Assembly (NCBI RefSeq): GCF_013839525.1
Contig: NZ_JACDIS010000020.1
Location: 1-41,987, forward strand
Direction: 5' to 3'
Origin: Chthonobacter rhizosphaerae
GTDB taxonomy: Bacteria > Pseudomonadota > Alphaproteobacteria > Rhizobiales > Pleomorphomonadaceae
DNA length: 41,987 bases
A model generated the notes under the pieces. The model did no database searches. It was not told the origin of the DNA and saw only the letters and a program-made list of their open reading frames with translations. Both the position numbers and the translations under genes were made by a program. The first letter of the stretch is position 1; each line of letters opens with the position of its first letter. Positions 34,474-41,972 of the stretch are shown here, one piece after another.

Positions 34474-35826
34474 TCAGCGCCCCGCCTTGCGGGCCAGGAG
34501 GGCGTCGCGCTTGGCCTTGCCGGCCCCGTCCTTCACCGCCTGCCGGGCGCGGCCGAAGGCCATGGCGTCCGCCGGCACGTCGTCGGTGATGACGCTGCCG
34601 GCGGCCGTGAACGCGCCGTCGCCGAGGGTCACCGGCGCGACGAGCGTCGTGTGGGAGCCGACGAACACTCCGGAACCGATGGTAGTCGTGTGTTTGAACA
34701 CTCCGTCGTAGTTGCAGGTGATCGTCCCCGCGCCGATGTTGGACTTAGCCCCCACGGAGGCGTCACCCACATAGCTCAGATGGTTGATCTTGGCGCCCGG
34801 GCCGACCACCGCGTTCTTCACCTCCACGAAGTTGCCGATGTGCGCCTCCGGGCCGATCGCCGCCCCCGGCCGCAGGCGGGCGTAGGGGCCGATGATGGCG
34901 CCCGCCTCCACGGTCGCTCCCTCCAGGTGGCTGAACGCCCGGATCTGGGCGCCGTCGCGGACGGCGACGCCGGGGCCGAACACCACGTTCGGCTCCACGG
35001 TCACGTCGCGGCCGAGACGGGTGTCGTGGGAGAAGAACACCGTCTCCGGCGCCACCAGCGTGGCGCCGCCGGCGAGCGCCGCGGCCCGTGCCCGCGCCTG
35101 GAACAGCGCCTCCACGGCGGCGAGCTGGGCCCGATCGTTGATGCCCACGAAGTCGGCCTCCGGGCCGGTCACCACGGCGGTCGCGAGCCCCCGGCCGACC
35201 GCCACCTCGACCGCGTCCGTCAGGTAGTATTCGCCCTTCGCGTTGGCGTTGCCGATGGCCTCCAGGAGGTCCGGCAGGTGCCGGCCGCGGATGCCCATGA
35301 TGCCGGAGTTGGCGAGCCGGATCGCCCGCGTCGGCGCGTCCGCGTCCTTCTCCTCCACGATGCGGACCAGCCGCTCGCCCTCGGTGACGAGACGTCCGTA
35401 GCCGGTCGGGTCCGCCGCCTCGAAGCCGAGCACCACCAGGTCGGCGCCGTCGTCGAGGCGCTCGCGCAGCGCGCGCACGGTCTCCGGCCGGACCAGCGGC
35501 GTGTCGCCATAGAGGACGAGGACGTGGTCGGCGGGCTTCAGGAGCGCGTCCCGGGCGGCGAGCACCGCGTGGGCGGTGCCGAGCCGCTCCGCCTGCACGT
35601 GGATCTCCGCGTCCGGCGCCGTCCTGGCGAGATGGGCCCGGACGAGGTCCGCGCCGGCGCCGATCACCACCGACAGCCGGTCCGCGCCGGCGGCCCGCGC
35701 GGTCGAGAGCACGTGGTCGAGCATGGGCAGGCCCGCCACCGGATGCATCACCTTCGGCAGGGCGGATCGCATCCGCGTTCCCTCTCCGGCGGCAAGGACG
35801 ACGGCAAGGCAGGCGGACGACGACAT
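34474..35826 (-). CDS. glmU: Bifunctional UDP-N-acetylglucosamine pyrophosphorylase / glucosamine-1-phosphate N-acetyltransferase
   Basis: A 450-residue enzyme of normal length. The N-terminal uridyltransferase domain has VVLAAGEGTRMRSALPKVMHPVAG, and VLVLYGDTPLV carries the metal-binding Asp. From about residue 250 a left-handed beta-helix of hexapeptide repeats forms the acetyltransferase, with GAKINHLSYVGDASVGAKSNIGAGTITCNYDG at the active site. It converts glucosamine 1-phosphate to UDP-GlcNAc for peptidoglycan, lipopolysaccharide and possibly the island's glycan. The ATG at 35826 starts MSSSACLAVVLAAGEG. It precedes glmS on the same strand, so the pair can be co-expressed. Confidence 0.97.
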   Translation of the reverse strand: MSSSACLAVVLAAGEGTRMRSALPKVMHPVAGLPMLDHVLSTARAAGADRLSVVIGAGADLVRAHLARTAPDAEIHVQAERLGTAHAVLAARDALLKPADHVLVLYGDTPLVRPETVRALRERLDDGADLVVLGFEAADPTGYGRLVTEGERLVRIVEEKDADAPTRAIRLANSGIMGIRGRHLPDLLEAIGNANAKGEYYLTDAVEVAVGRGLATAVVTGPEADFVGINDRAQLAAVEALFQARARAAALAGGATLVAPETVFFSHDTRLGRDVTVEPNVVFGPGVAVRDGAQIRAFSHLEGATVEAGAIIGPYARLRPGAAIGPEAHIGNFVEVKNAVVGPGAKINHLSYVGDASVGAKSNIGAGTITCNYDGVFKHTTTIGSGVFVGSHTTLVAPVTLGDGAFTAAGSVITDDVPADAMAFGRARQAVKDGAGKAKRDALLARKAGR

Positions 35827-35937
35827 GGGCAGGGCTCCGGCTCGAACGGCGACCGGCGCATATGGGCGGTCGGCGCGACCGCGGTCAAGTCGGGGGAGGG
35901 AAGAGCGGCGGGGGTCGCGGGCGGCCCTGATGGGGGG

Positions 35938-36555
35938 TCAGTTCAGCCGTTCGGTGATCGCCTTGCCGAGCGCGAACAGGCGCTGCTCGATGTTCACCGG
36001 CACCTCGCACACGAAGGTCAGGGCTTTCTGGCGTTCCTCGAAGACGCGGGTCTTGGTCAGGATCTCGTCGGTCCGGGCCTGCACGGTCATCGGGTCGGCG
36101 CTGGTGTCGTTGCGCAGCTTGTCCAGTTCCGCCGTGCTCGCCCGCACGCTGGTGGCGAACTCGCGCTGCTTCTTGGCGAAGCGGACGATGCCGTTCATCA
36201 CGTCGCGCCGCTCCAGGTTCATGCGCTCGAAAAGGCCCGCGAACAGCATGGTCAGCTTCTCGCTCTTCGCCTCGCCGAGCCCGGCGGCATACTCGTCGAT
36301 CATCTTCACCGCGTCCGGAACCGGAACGCGGCGCTGCTGCAGGGTGGTGACCATCTGGGCCACCTCCGGATCGTCCGCCCAGTCCACCTTGCCCGGCTCG
36401 AACTGCGGACCGGTCCACAGGGCTCCGAGCGTCAGCTCGGGCACCTTGCGCTGCACGCACGGCCAGTTGGGATCGTTCGGGTCGCCCACGGCAAGCGCCG
36501 GCGACGCGGTCAGCGTCACAGCGGCAAGGACAACAGCGGCAACCGTCCGGATCAT
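35938..36555 (-). CDS. Secreted protein of unknown function associated with the PQQ/ABC locus
   Basis: A 205-residue protein with a signal peptide (MIRTVAAVVLAAVTLTASPALA). The mature part starts with WPCVQRKVPELTLGALWTGP and is mostly helical, with a second cysteine near the C-terminus (TFVCEVP) that could pair with the first. ATG 36555 is chosen because GAGG lies seven bases upstream and it places the signal peptide at the N-terminus; the open frame upstream is non-coding. I recall the WPCVQR opening from secreted proteins near PQQ-dependent dehydrogenase or ABC gene sets, but no biochemical function is known to me. It lies 111 bases upstream of glmU on the same strand. Confidence 0.78.
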   Translation of the reverse strand: MIRTVAAVVLAAVTLTASPALAVGDPNDPNWPCVQRKVPELTLGALWTGPQFEPGKVDWADDPEVAQMVTTLQQRRVPVPDAVKMIDEYAAGLGEAKSEKLTMLFAGLFERMNLERRDVMNGIVRFAKKQREFATSVRASTAELDKLRNDTSADPMTVQARTDEILTKTRVFEERQKALTFVCEVPVNIEQRLFALGKAITERLN

Positions 36556-36969
36556 GTCTGGCCTCACTTCACGATGACGTTCCGGTCGCGCCTGTCTCGG
36601 CGGGACCTTCGCATTCCCACTTGGACCTCCGGGCGGATCGATGGAACCGGACCGATCCACCCGGACGTCGAACACCGAAGCTGTCCGGCCGAAGGCGTCG
36701 GACCTGGACGTCTTGCGGGTCATCCCGGCAGACCGCTCCGAGGTCCGTTCGCCACCGACCGTCGTCTTGCAGACTATAGGGCCTGCGAGGCTCGAATTCG
36801 AGAGCGGGCGCCCGTGTGCCAGCGCCCGCCTCGCTCCGTCCTCGTCCTCGATCGCCGGCGGCAGACTCCGTCGGCGGCTCGACGATCATCCGGGCGGCGA
36901 CACCGCGGCGTGGGCGTTCAGGTCGGCTCGTCCCGCCCATCCTCCGATCGGCCCCGGAGCGTTCGCGGC
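36556..36969. other. Intergenic stretch between two minus-strand genes
   Basis: About 410 bases with no supported gene. The long open frames here are a by-product of high GC. It contains the stem-loop at 36804-36829 and should contain the promoter for the secreted protein, which could not be located. Confidence 0.4.
36804..36829 (-). terminator. Stem-loop downstream of the beta-propeller gene
   Basis: GCGGGCGC (36804-36811), a ten-base loop, then GCGCCCGC (36822-36829): a perfect 8-base stem about 140 bases beyond the beta-propeller stop. No T-run accompanies it, so the role as terminator is tentative. Confidence 0.35.
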
Positions 36970-37953
36970 TCAGTTCGGCGAAACGGCCACGCCCCAGGGG
37001 TAGCTGCCGACGGTGATCGACTTGATCACCTCCTTGTTCGCCACGTCGATGACCGACACGTCGTTGGATACGCCGTTGGTGGAAAACAGGTATTTCTCGT
37101 CGGGCGTGAACGCGAGCTGCCAGACCCGCTGGCCGACGAGGAGGTAGTCCAGCACCTCGTGGGTGGTGCCGTCGATCACCGCCACCCGGTTCGACGGGCC
37201 GAGGGCGACGAAGCCGAACTTGCCGTCGGAGGTGAGCCGAACGCCGACGGGCTGGATGGCCTCGGGGGTGACGCCCGGGATCTCGAACGTGATGGTCTTC
37301 TTGATCTCCTGGGTGGCCGGATCGATCACCGCGACCGTGCCGCCGATCTCGGCGGTCACCCAGAGCTCCGAGCCGTCCTTCTTGTATTCGGCGAACCGTG
37401 GCCGGGCGTCCACGAGGACGTTAGCATAGATCTCATGGCTCTCCGTATCGATGAAGTGCGCCATGTTGGTGGTTTCGGACGTGTTGATCACGGTCTTGCC
37501 GTCGGGCGAGACAGCCATGCCTTCCGGCTCCACGCCCACCGGGACCTCGTTGACCATCGAATGACTGTTCACGTCGACGATGGTGACGAGGTTGTCGTCT
37601 TCGTTGGCGATGTAGAGCGGGTTGCCGGACGGATGCAGCACGAACAGTTCCGGGTCGGGACCGGACGGCAGCGTGTGGAGCAATTCGAACGTCTTGGCGT
37701 CGTAGACCTCGACCGTGTCGTCGTCCGAGGCGCAGATCATGATCTGGGCGCCGTCATGGGAGACCAGGATGCCGCGCGGACGCTGGCCGGTCTTCACCGT
37801 CTTGACCACCTCCAGCGTCTCGCTGTCGATGACCGAGAAGGTATTGTCCTTCTCGTTCGTCACGTAGACCATGTAGGCGTTGGCAGGCGCCACGCTCAGA
37901 AATGCGGCCAGGGCGGCGGTGCCGGCAAGAAGCGCCGTGCGCATCGTCGTCAT
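36970..37953 (-). CDS. YVTN-family beta-propeller protein of the PQQ-dependent catabolism type
   Basis: A periplasmic protein of 327 residues. A signal peptide (about 1-26, ending APANA) is followed by repeated blades with the pattern YVTNEKDNTFSVIDSETLEVV... and GQRPRGILVSHDG; at least six such units can be traced. It resembles the beta-propeller proteins encoded beside PQQ-dependent alcohol dehydrogenases. ATG 37953 follows GAGGAGGAG by about six bases. It starts 47 bases after the binding-protein gene, so both are one minus-strand unit. No enzymatic motif is visible; a role as scaffold or metal/cofactor-binding protein is only an idea. Confidence 0.88.
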   Translation of the reverse strand: MTTMRTALLAGTAALAAFLSVAPANAYMVYVTNEKDNTFSVIDSETLEVVKTVKTGQRPRGILVSHDGAQIMICASDDDTVEVYDAKTFELLHTLPSGPDPELFVLHPSGNPLYIANEDDNLVTIVDVNSHSMVNEVPVGVEPEGMAVSPDGKTVINTSETTNMAHFIDTESHEIYANVLVDARPRFAEYKKDGSELWVTAEIGGTVAVIDPATQEIKKTITFEIPGVTPEAIQPVGVRLTSDGKFGFVALGPSNRVAVIDGTTHEVLDYLLVGQRVWQLAFTPDEKYLFSTNGVSNDVSVIDVANKEVIKSITVGSYPWGVAVSPN

Positions 37954-38000
37954 TGCTGTCTCCTCCTCAAGATGGTTGCAGAACAAGCCGGCGATGCAGT

Positions 38001-39272
38001 TCAGAAGCTGCACTTCGTCTCCGGCTCGTCATAGCCGAGCGTGTCCAGTTCCGTTTTCTCGTGAAGGAAACCTTCCTGAGGCGACACGGACGCGACCGAC
38101 CGTCCATCGGCGAGCAGGATAGGTTGGCGCAACTGGTTGTTCCAATCACGGATCGTCAACTTGGTGCCCTTGAACGCCGCGATCGCGAGGTTCGGCCCGC
38201 GAATGTAGTCGATGATCGGCTGGGTTTCGGCGGTTTTCGCGCGGGTCGCCGCCTCGCCGATGATGCGGACCGCCGTCCATGCGTTGGCGTCCCGCGACCG
38301 CATGCCGCGACGGTTGAGCGCGAAGAAGCGGTTCTGCATCTGATAGGCGCCCCACTGCTCGTGGTCGGGCGTCCAGCTGGTCGGGATCAGGCCGCCGGAG
38401 CCGGCGACCGGCTTCGGGTCCCAGGTGCGGAACGGCACATAGGTGCCGAAGATCTCCGATTCGTCAGCAACCACAACGACATCGTGGTCCGGCGCGTTCT
38501 GCGTGAAGATGGGCAGCTGGCGCTGGACCTGGACGTGGCCGGTGTCGGTGCGGCGGGCGGTGTCGCGCTCCTGGTACTCGCGCTCCTCCACGATCTCGGC
38601 GCCGAATCGGAGGGCGGCGCGCTTCAGGGCCTCGGCCCAGAGCTTGTCCTGCGGCAGCGCGCCGGTGAGCAGGAACCAGCGCTGCCACTGCTTCCAGACC
38701 AGATACTGGGCGAGCCCGTCCGCCAGCATGGAGTAGCTCGGCGACGTGTGGATGACGTTGGCCCGGCACTCCTCCTCGCGGAGCGCCTCCTCCTTGGCGG
38801 ACACGTTGAAGATCAACAGGTTGGCGGAGGTCGGGGCGTCCGCCACGGCCAGCAGCGTGTCCGCCGGCACGTCGGCGATGATGTAGGAGACGCCGGCCGC
38901 CGCAAGCTCGGCCGCCGCCGCCACCGCCTGCTCGGTCGTCTCGGCGTTCCGGGTCTCCAGCAGGAACTCCTGGCGGGTGAACCGGCCGGTGGTGTTGTTG
39001 TCCTCGATGCCCATGCGGGCGCCCGCGATCCCGTCGTCTTCCGAGGGCATCTCGGAGAGCGACAAGGTGACGTAGGGCACGCTCCAGCGGATATAGCCGA
39101 TCCTGATCTGCGCGGCCGGCGCCTGCTGCCGGGCGGGCTTCGCCGCCTGGCCGGCGGCCGGCGCCTCGGGCGCGGCCGTCTGGGCCTGGGCGCCGGACAT
39201 CGCGAAAGCCAGGGCCAGTCCGGCGACGCTTGCGGCAAGGGGGCGAAGGCGTCGGCTGGTCGTCGTCACCAT
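38001..39272 (-). CDS. Periplasmic substrate-binding protein of the PQQ-dependent alcohol dehydrogenase-associated ABC system
   Basis: A 423-residue secreted protein: signal peptide (about 1-30, ending SGAQAQ), an Ala/Pro-rich linker, then a type I periplasmic-binding fold starting IRIGYIRWSVPYVTLSLSE. Motifs include GARMGIEDNNTTGRF, YIIADVPADTLLAVAD, FNVSAKEEALREEECRANV and the C-terminal VSPQEGFLHEKTELDTLGYDEPETKCSF. These match the binding component of the locus linked to PQQ dehydrogenases, and by gene content the lutA-like protein of methylotrophs. ATG 39272 follows GGAGAGGA; the 120 upstream codons open in frame are not coding. It is divergent from the ATPase-permease genes and shares a 440-base control region with them. 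Confidence 0.88.
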   Translation of the reverse strand: MVTTTSRRLRPLAASVAGLALAFAMSGAQAQTAAPEAPAAGQAAKPARQQAPAAQIRIGYIRWSVPYVTLSLSEMPSEDDGIAGARMGIEDNNTTGRFTRQEFLLETRNAETTEQAVAAAAELAAAGVSYIIADVPADTLLAVADAPTSANLLIFNVSAKEEALREEECRANVIHTSPSYSMLADGLAQYLVWKQWQRWFLLTGALPQDKLWAEALKRAALRFGAEIVEEREYQERDTARRTDTGHVQVQRQLPIFTQNAPDHDVVVVADESEIFGTYVPFRTWDPKPVAGSGGLIPTSWTPDHEQWGAYQMQNRFFALNRRGMRSRDANAWTAVRIIGEAATRAKTAETQPIIDYIRGPNLAIAAFKGTKLTIRDWNNQLRQPILLADGRSVASVSPQEGFLHEKTELDTLGYDEPETKCSF

Positions 39273-39715
39273 GGGTCTTTTCCTCTCCTCCCGGCGTGTC
39301 CCTTGGATGGGACCATTCTCGTCGATCGCTCCCCCAGGGAGCCTCCCGGCCTTGCCCGGAAGCCCGCGCCACCGGCACCATCCTGCGCCGGCGATCGTCC
39401 GTCGGACACCCCGGAGCGGCCCGTCTCGCCCGCTCCGGACGGGACGCGTCGTCGCGTCACATGTGGCCCGACAAACCCGGCCATGTCGGCGACATGGACG
39501 CGGCACGCGCCGAATAGAAGGGCATGGCCCGCCCTCGGCGCACGTGAATAATTTGTAATGCGCCGCAATCCGCCGAAGGGGCATAACCTCGTCCCTTGAC
39601 GCCGCGGCGGCGAGCCCACCTATTGTGCGCATCGACCGCGAGCGGCCGCGGACGTCGGGAGGCGACGTCGGACAAGGCCGCCGCGATCATACCCCCGGGA
39701 GGAGGGCAAGTCCGG
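39273..39715. promoter_or_regulatory. Divergent control region of the ABC locus
   Basis: About 440 bases between the minus-strand binding-protein gene and the plus-strand small gene. An AT-rich patch at 39542-39562 (TGAATAATTTGTAATG) stands out against the GC-rich surroundings. TTGACG at 39595-39600 followed by TATTGT 19 bases on is a possible plus-strand promoter with long spacing. No operator repeat was recognised. Confidence 0.4.
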
Positions 39716-39964
39716 ATGAATTTCTTCGATATCGTAATGGCCATCTGCCTGTTGAACGACCCGAGCGCGTGCCGGGAGCAACGGCTCCAGTATGAAAGCT
39801 ACGGCTCGCTGAATGAATGCCTGTTCGAGGCCCAGTTCTACATCGCCGCCTGGAAGGCCGAGAACGCCCAGTTCGACGTGAAGACCTGGCGCTGCGAGTA
39901 CGCCCAGCAGACCCCGCCGCCCGCCGACGGCACCGGCGAGGGAGCGCCCGCCACCAAGTCGTGA
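39716..39964 (+). CDS. Small cysteine-containing protein of the ABC locus
   Basis: An 82-residue protein starting at ATG 39716 behind a strong GGGAGGAGGG site. It has cysteines at 11, 19, 35 and 60, aromatic residues around AQFYIAAWKAENAQFDVKTWRCEY, and a Pro/Gly/Ala-rich tail. The hydrophobic start (FFDIVMAICLL) is too short for a classical signal peptide. The 'AW....V..WRC' ending resembles a family of short alphaproteobacterial proteins of unknown function, as I remember it. It precedes the ATPase gene by 25 bases and is probably in its operon. Composition and ribosome site support a real gene; no function can be assigned. Confidence 0.75.
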   Translation: MNFFDIVMAICLLNDPSACREQRLQYESYGSLNECLFEAQFYIAAWKAENAQFDVKTWRCEYAQQTPPPADGTGEGAPATKS

Positions 39965-39989
39965 CCCCGGGAGGGCCGGGGCGGGGAGG

Positions 39990-40763
39990 ATGGTCGTGAG
40001 CCATGGGTCAACCGGCGACGGGCCGGCACTGCAGGTCGACGGCGTGTCGTTCGCCTACGCCGGCCGCAATGCGCTGGACGACGTGAGCTTCACGGTCCGG
40101 CGCGGGCGCTTCACGGCGCTCCTCGGGCCGAACGGGGCGGGCAAGACGACGCTCTTCTCGCTGATCACCCGCCTCTTCGACGCCCGGATCGGCTCGATCC
40201 GGATCTGCGGGCGCGACGTCGCCACGGCCGGCGCCGCCGCGCTCGCCCCGCTCGGGGTGGTGTTCCAGCAGCCGACCCTCGACCTCGACCTGACGGTGCG
40301 GCAGAACCTGCGCTACTTCGCCCGCCTGCGCGGCCTTTCGGTGAAGGATGCGGACCGGCGCATCGACGAGCAGCTGGACCGGCTCGCCATGCGCGAGCGC
40401 GTGGCCGAGAAGGTGCGCGCCCTCAACGGCGGCCATCGCCGGCGGGTGGAGATCGCCCGCGCGCTCCTCCACGACCCGGAGGTGGTGGTGCTCGACGAGG
40501 CGACCGTGGGTCTCGACGTGCCGACCCGCCGGACGATCGTGGACCATGTGCACGAGCTCGCCCGCACCCGCGGCCTGGCGGTGCTCTGGACGACCCACCT
40601 CATCGACGAGATCCTGCCCGACGACGACCTGGTGGTGCTCCACCGTGGGCGGGTGGTGGCGACCGGCACCGCCGAGGCGGTGACCCGCGACACCGGCGCC
40701 GACGATCTCGACGGCGCCTTCGCGCGCCTCACCAAGGCGCCCGCCCCGGAGGCGGCCGCATGA
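39990..40763 (+). CDS. ABC transporter ATP-binding protein, PQQ-dependent alcohol dehydrogenase-associated type
   Basis: A 257-residue ATPase. Walker A is GPNGAGKTT (46-54) and Walker B is VVVLDEA (Asp169, Glu170), followed by TVGLD. The signature is LNGGHRRRVEIA (from 145) instead of LSGGQ: Ser to Asn and Gln to His. I recall the same variation in the ATPases of PQQ-linked loci. Overall it resembles the DrrA/NodI-like ABC-2 subfamily. ATG 39990 directly abuts GGGGAGG, so the in-frame GTG at 39996 may be the real start. Its stop overlaps the permease start by four bases (ATGA). By gene content it corresponds to lutE of the lanthanide-uptake locus, an inference. Confidence 0.92.
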   Translation: MVVSHGSTGDGPALQVDGVSFAYAGRNALDDVSFTVRRGRFTALLGPNGAGKTTLFSLITRLFDARIGSIRICGRDVATAGAAALAPLGVVFQQPTLDLDLTVRQNLRYFARLRGLSVKDADRRIDEQLDRLAMRERVAEKVRALNGGHRRRVEIARALLHDPEVVVLDEATVGLDVPTRRTIVDHVHELARTRGLAVLWTTHLIDEILPDDDLVVLHRGRVVATGTAEAVTRDTGADDLDGAFARLTKAPAPEAAA

Positions 40764-41566
40764 TCAAGCTCTACCGCCGCGCCTTCGTCGGCATCGTCGG
40801 CCGCGAACTCCTGCGCTTCATCAAGCAGCGGGAACGCTTCTTCTCCGCGCTGGTGCGGCCGCTCGTCTGGCTGGTGATCTTCGCGGCGGGCTTCCGGGCG
40901 GTGCTCGGCCTGCCGATCCAGCCGCCCTACCAGACCTACATCACCTACGACGTCTACATCGTGCCCGGGCTGGTCGCCATGATCCAGCTCTTCAACGGCA
41001 TGCAGTCGTCGCTCTCCATGGTGTACGACCGGGAGATGGGGTCCATGCGGGTGCTGCTGACGAGCCCGCTGCCGCGCTGGTTCCTGCTCGTCTCCAAGCT
41101 CTTCGCCGGCACCTGCGTGTCCATCCTGCAGGCCTACGCCTTCCTGCTGGTCGCCATGGCGCTCGGCATCAAGATCCCCTGGATGGGCTTCGTCACCATC
41201 CTGCCCGTGATGGTGCTGACCGGCCTGATGCTGGGGGCGGTGGGCATGCTGCTCTCCTCCACCATCCGGCAGCTGGAGAATTTCGCCGGGGTGATGAACT
41301 TCGTCATCTTCCCGACCTTCTTCCTGTCGTCGGCCCTCTACCCGCTCTGGAAGATGCGGGAATCGAACTACCTCGTCTGGCAGCTCTGCCAGCTCAACCC
41401 CTTCACCTACGCGGTCGAGGCCCTGCGCTTCGGCCTCTACGCCAAGGTGAACGGCTGGGCGCTGACGATCGTCGCCGCCACGCTCCTCGTGTTCCTCGCC
41501 GGCGCCATCTGGGGCTACAACCCCAGCCGGGGCTTCCAGGTGCGGAAGGTCGGGGGCGGGGAGTAG
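40760..41566 (+). CDS. ABC-2 type permease, PQQ-dependent alcohol dehydrogenase-associated type
   Basis: A 268-residue inner-membrane protein with six hydrophobic segments. Family motifs are RELLRFIKQRERFFSALVRPLVWLVIF at the N-terminus, YVPG-like IVPGLVAMIQLFNGMQSSLSMVYDREMGSMRVLLTSPLP, and FFLSSALYPLWKM with QLNPFTYAVEALRFGLY. It pairs with the ATPase, whose stop it overlaps by four bases. ABC-2 permeases are generally exporters, while the locus also encodes a periplasmic binding protein, so direction of transport is not obvious. In methylotrophs the corresponding lut genes are needed for lanthanide uptake; assignment here rests on gene content. Confidence 0.92.
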   Translation: MIKLYRRAFVGIVGRELLRFIKQRERFFSALVRPLVWLVIFAAGFRAVLGLPIQPPYQTYITYDVYIVPGLVAMIQLFNGMQSSLSMVYDREMGSMRVLLTSPLPRWFLLVSKLFAGTCVSILQAYAFLLVAMALGIKIPWMGFVTILPVMVLTGLMLGAVGMLLSSTIRQLENFAGVMNFVIFPTFFLSSALYPLWKMRESNYLVWQLCQLNPFTYAVEALRFGLYAKVNGWALTIVAATLLVFLAGAIWGYNPSRGFQVRKVGGGE

Positions 41567-41600
41567 GGGCGTGGGGGCCGGGTTCCAGGTGTCGGGCGAG

Positions 41601-41721
41601 TCCGTTCACATCAACCTTGATGGTCCGGCCGCCGTTCACCTCCACCGTCGTGGTCCGGACTGCCGTTCACCTCGACCGCCATCCCCCGGGGCCGCCGTTC
41701 CCCTCGACCGTCATGGTCTGC
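41601..41721. repeat. Four imperfect tandem copies of a ~30-base unit
   Basis: Units start at 41601, 41631, 41662 and 41694 with lengths of 30, 31, 32 and 28 bases. They share the core GCCGTTCACCTCGACCG (first base T in copy one; C/A changes elsewhere) and a following TGGTC. The array begins 34 bases after the permease stop. Confidence 0.75.
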
Positions 41722-41733
41722 TTCAGGCAGACC
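41715..41733 (+). terminator. Perfect hairpin after the permease gene
   Basis: GGTCTGC, loop TTCAG, GCAGACC. The 7-base stem closes the tandem array and could end the ABC transcript, but no T-run follows and it may simply belong to the repeat element. Confidence 0.35.
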
Positions 41734-41813
41734 ACCCACGCATAGTTCGGCGTGAGCGCAGGGGATATGCGCCAGGACCGTGGAGCGTGGGGCCGGGGAA
41801 TGCGTGGGTGGTC
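41730..41813. repeat. Inverted repeat pair bounding an 84-base element
   Basis: GACCACCCACGCAT at 41730-41743 is repeated as its exact complement at 41800-41813, separated by 56 bases. The arrangement suggests a small non-autonomous palindromic element or a large cruciform; no coding content lies between the arms. Confidence 0.7.
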
Positions 41814-41872
41814 CGCGTTCGCGGAGCATGACGGCGGAGGGTGCGTGAGGTCGGAATGGCGCGTCCGCCGCC

Positions 41873-41972
41873 GTTGCGCTGCCATCCTGAGCGGTGTCAT
41901 CCCGGCGGAAGCCGGCGATGCGTTGCGCTGCCGACAGGAAACGGCGTCATCCCGGCGAAGGCCGGGATCCAT
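41873..41972. repeat. Duplicated ~50-base unit with REP-like hairpins
   Basis: GTTGCGCTGCC occurs at 41873-41883 and 41922-41932, and GTCATCCCGGCG at 41896 and 41946, so a unit of about 50 bases is present twice. The second copy forms the stem ATCCCGGC, loop GAAG, GCCGGGAT (41949-41968), the type of REP hairpin scattered through many alphaproteobacterial genomes. Confidence 0.75.

Noticed and set aside
34459-38034. Plus-strand open frame of 1191 codons across glmU, the secreted protein and the beta-propeller gene
   Set aside because: It is antisense to three well-supported genes, has low-complexity Arg/Gly/His/Val-rich translation and arises from GC-rich third positions.
41601-41721. Possible CRISPR array
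   Set aside because: The units are directly adjacent without unique spacers and vary in sequence, so this is an imperfect tandem repeat.
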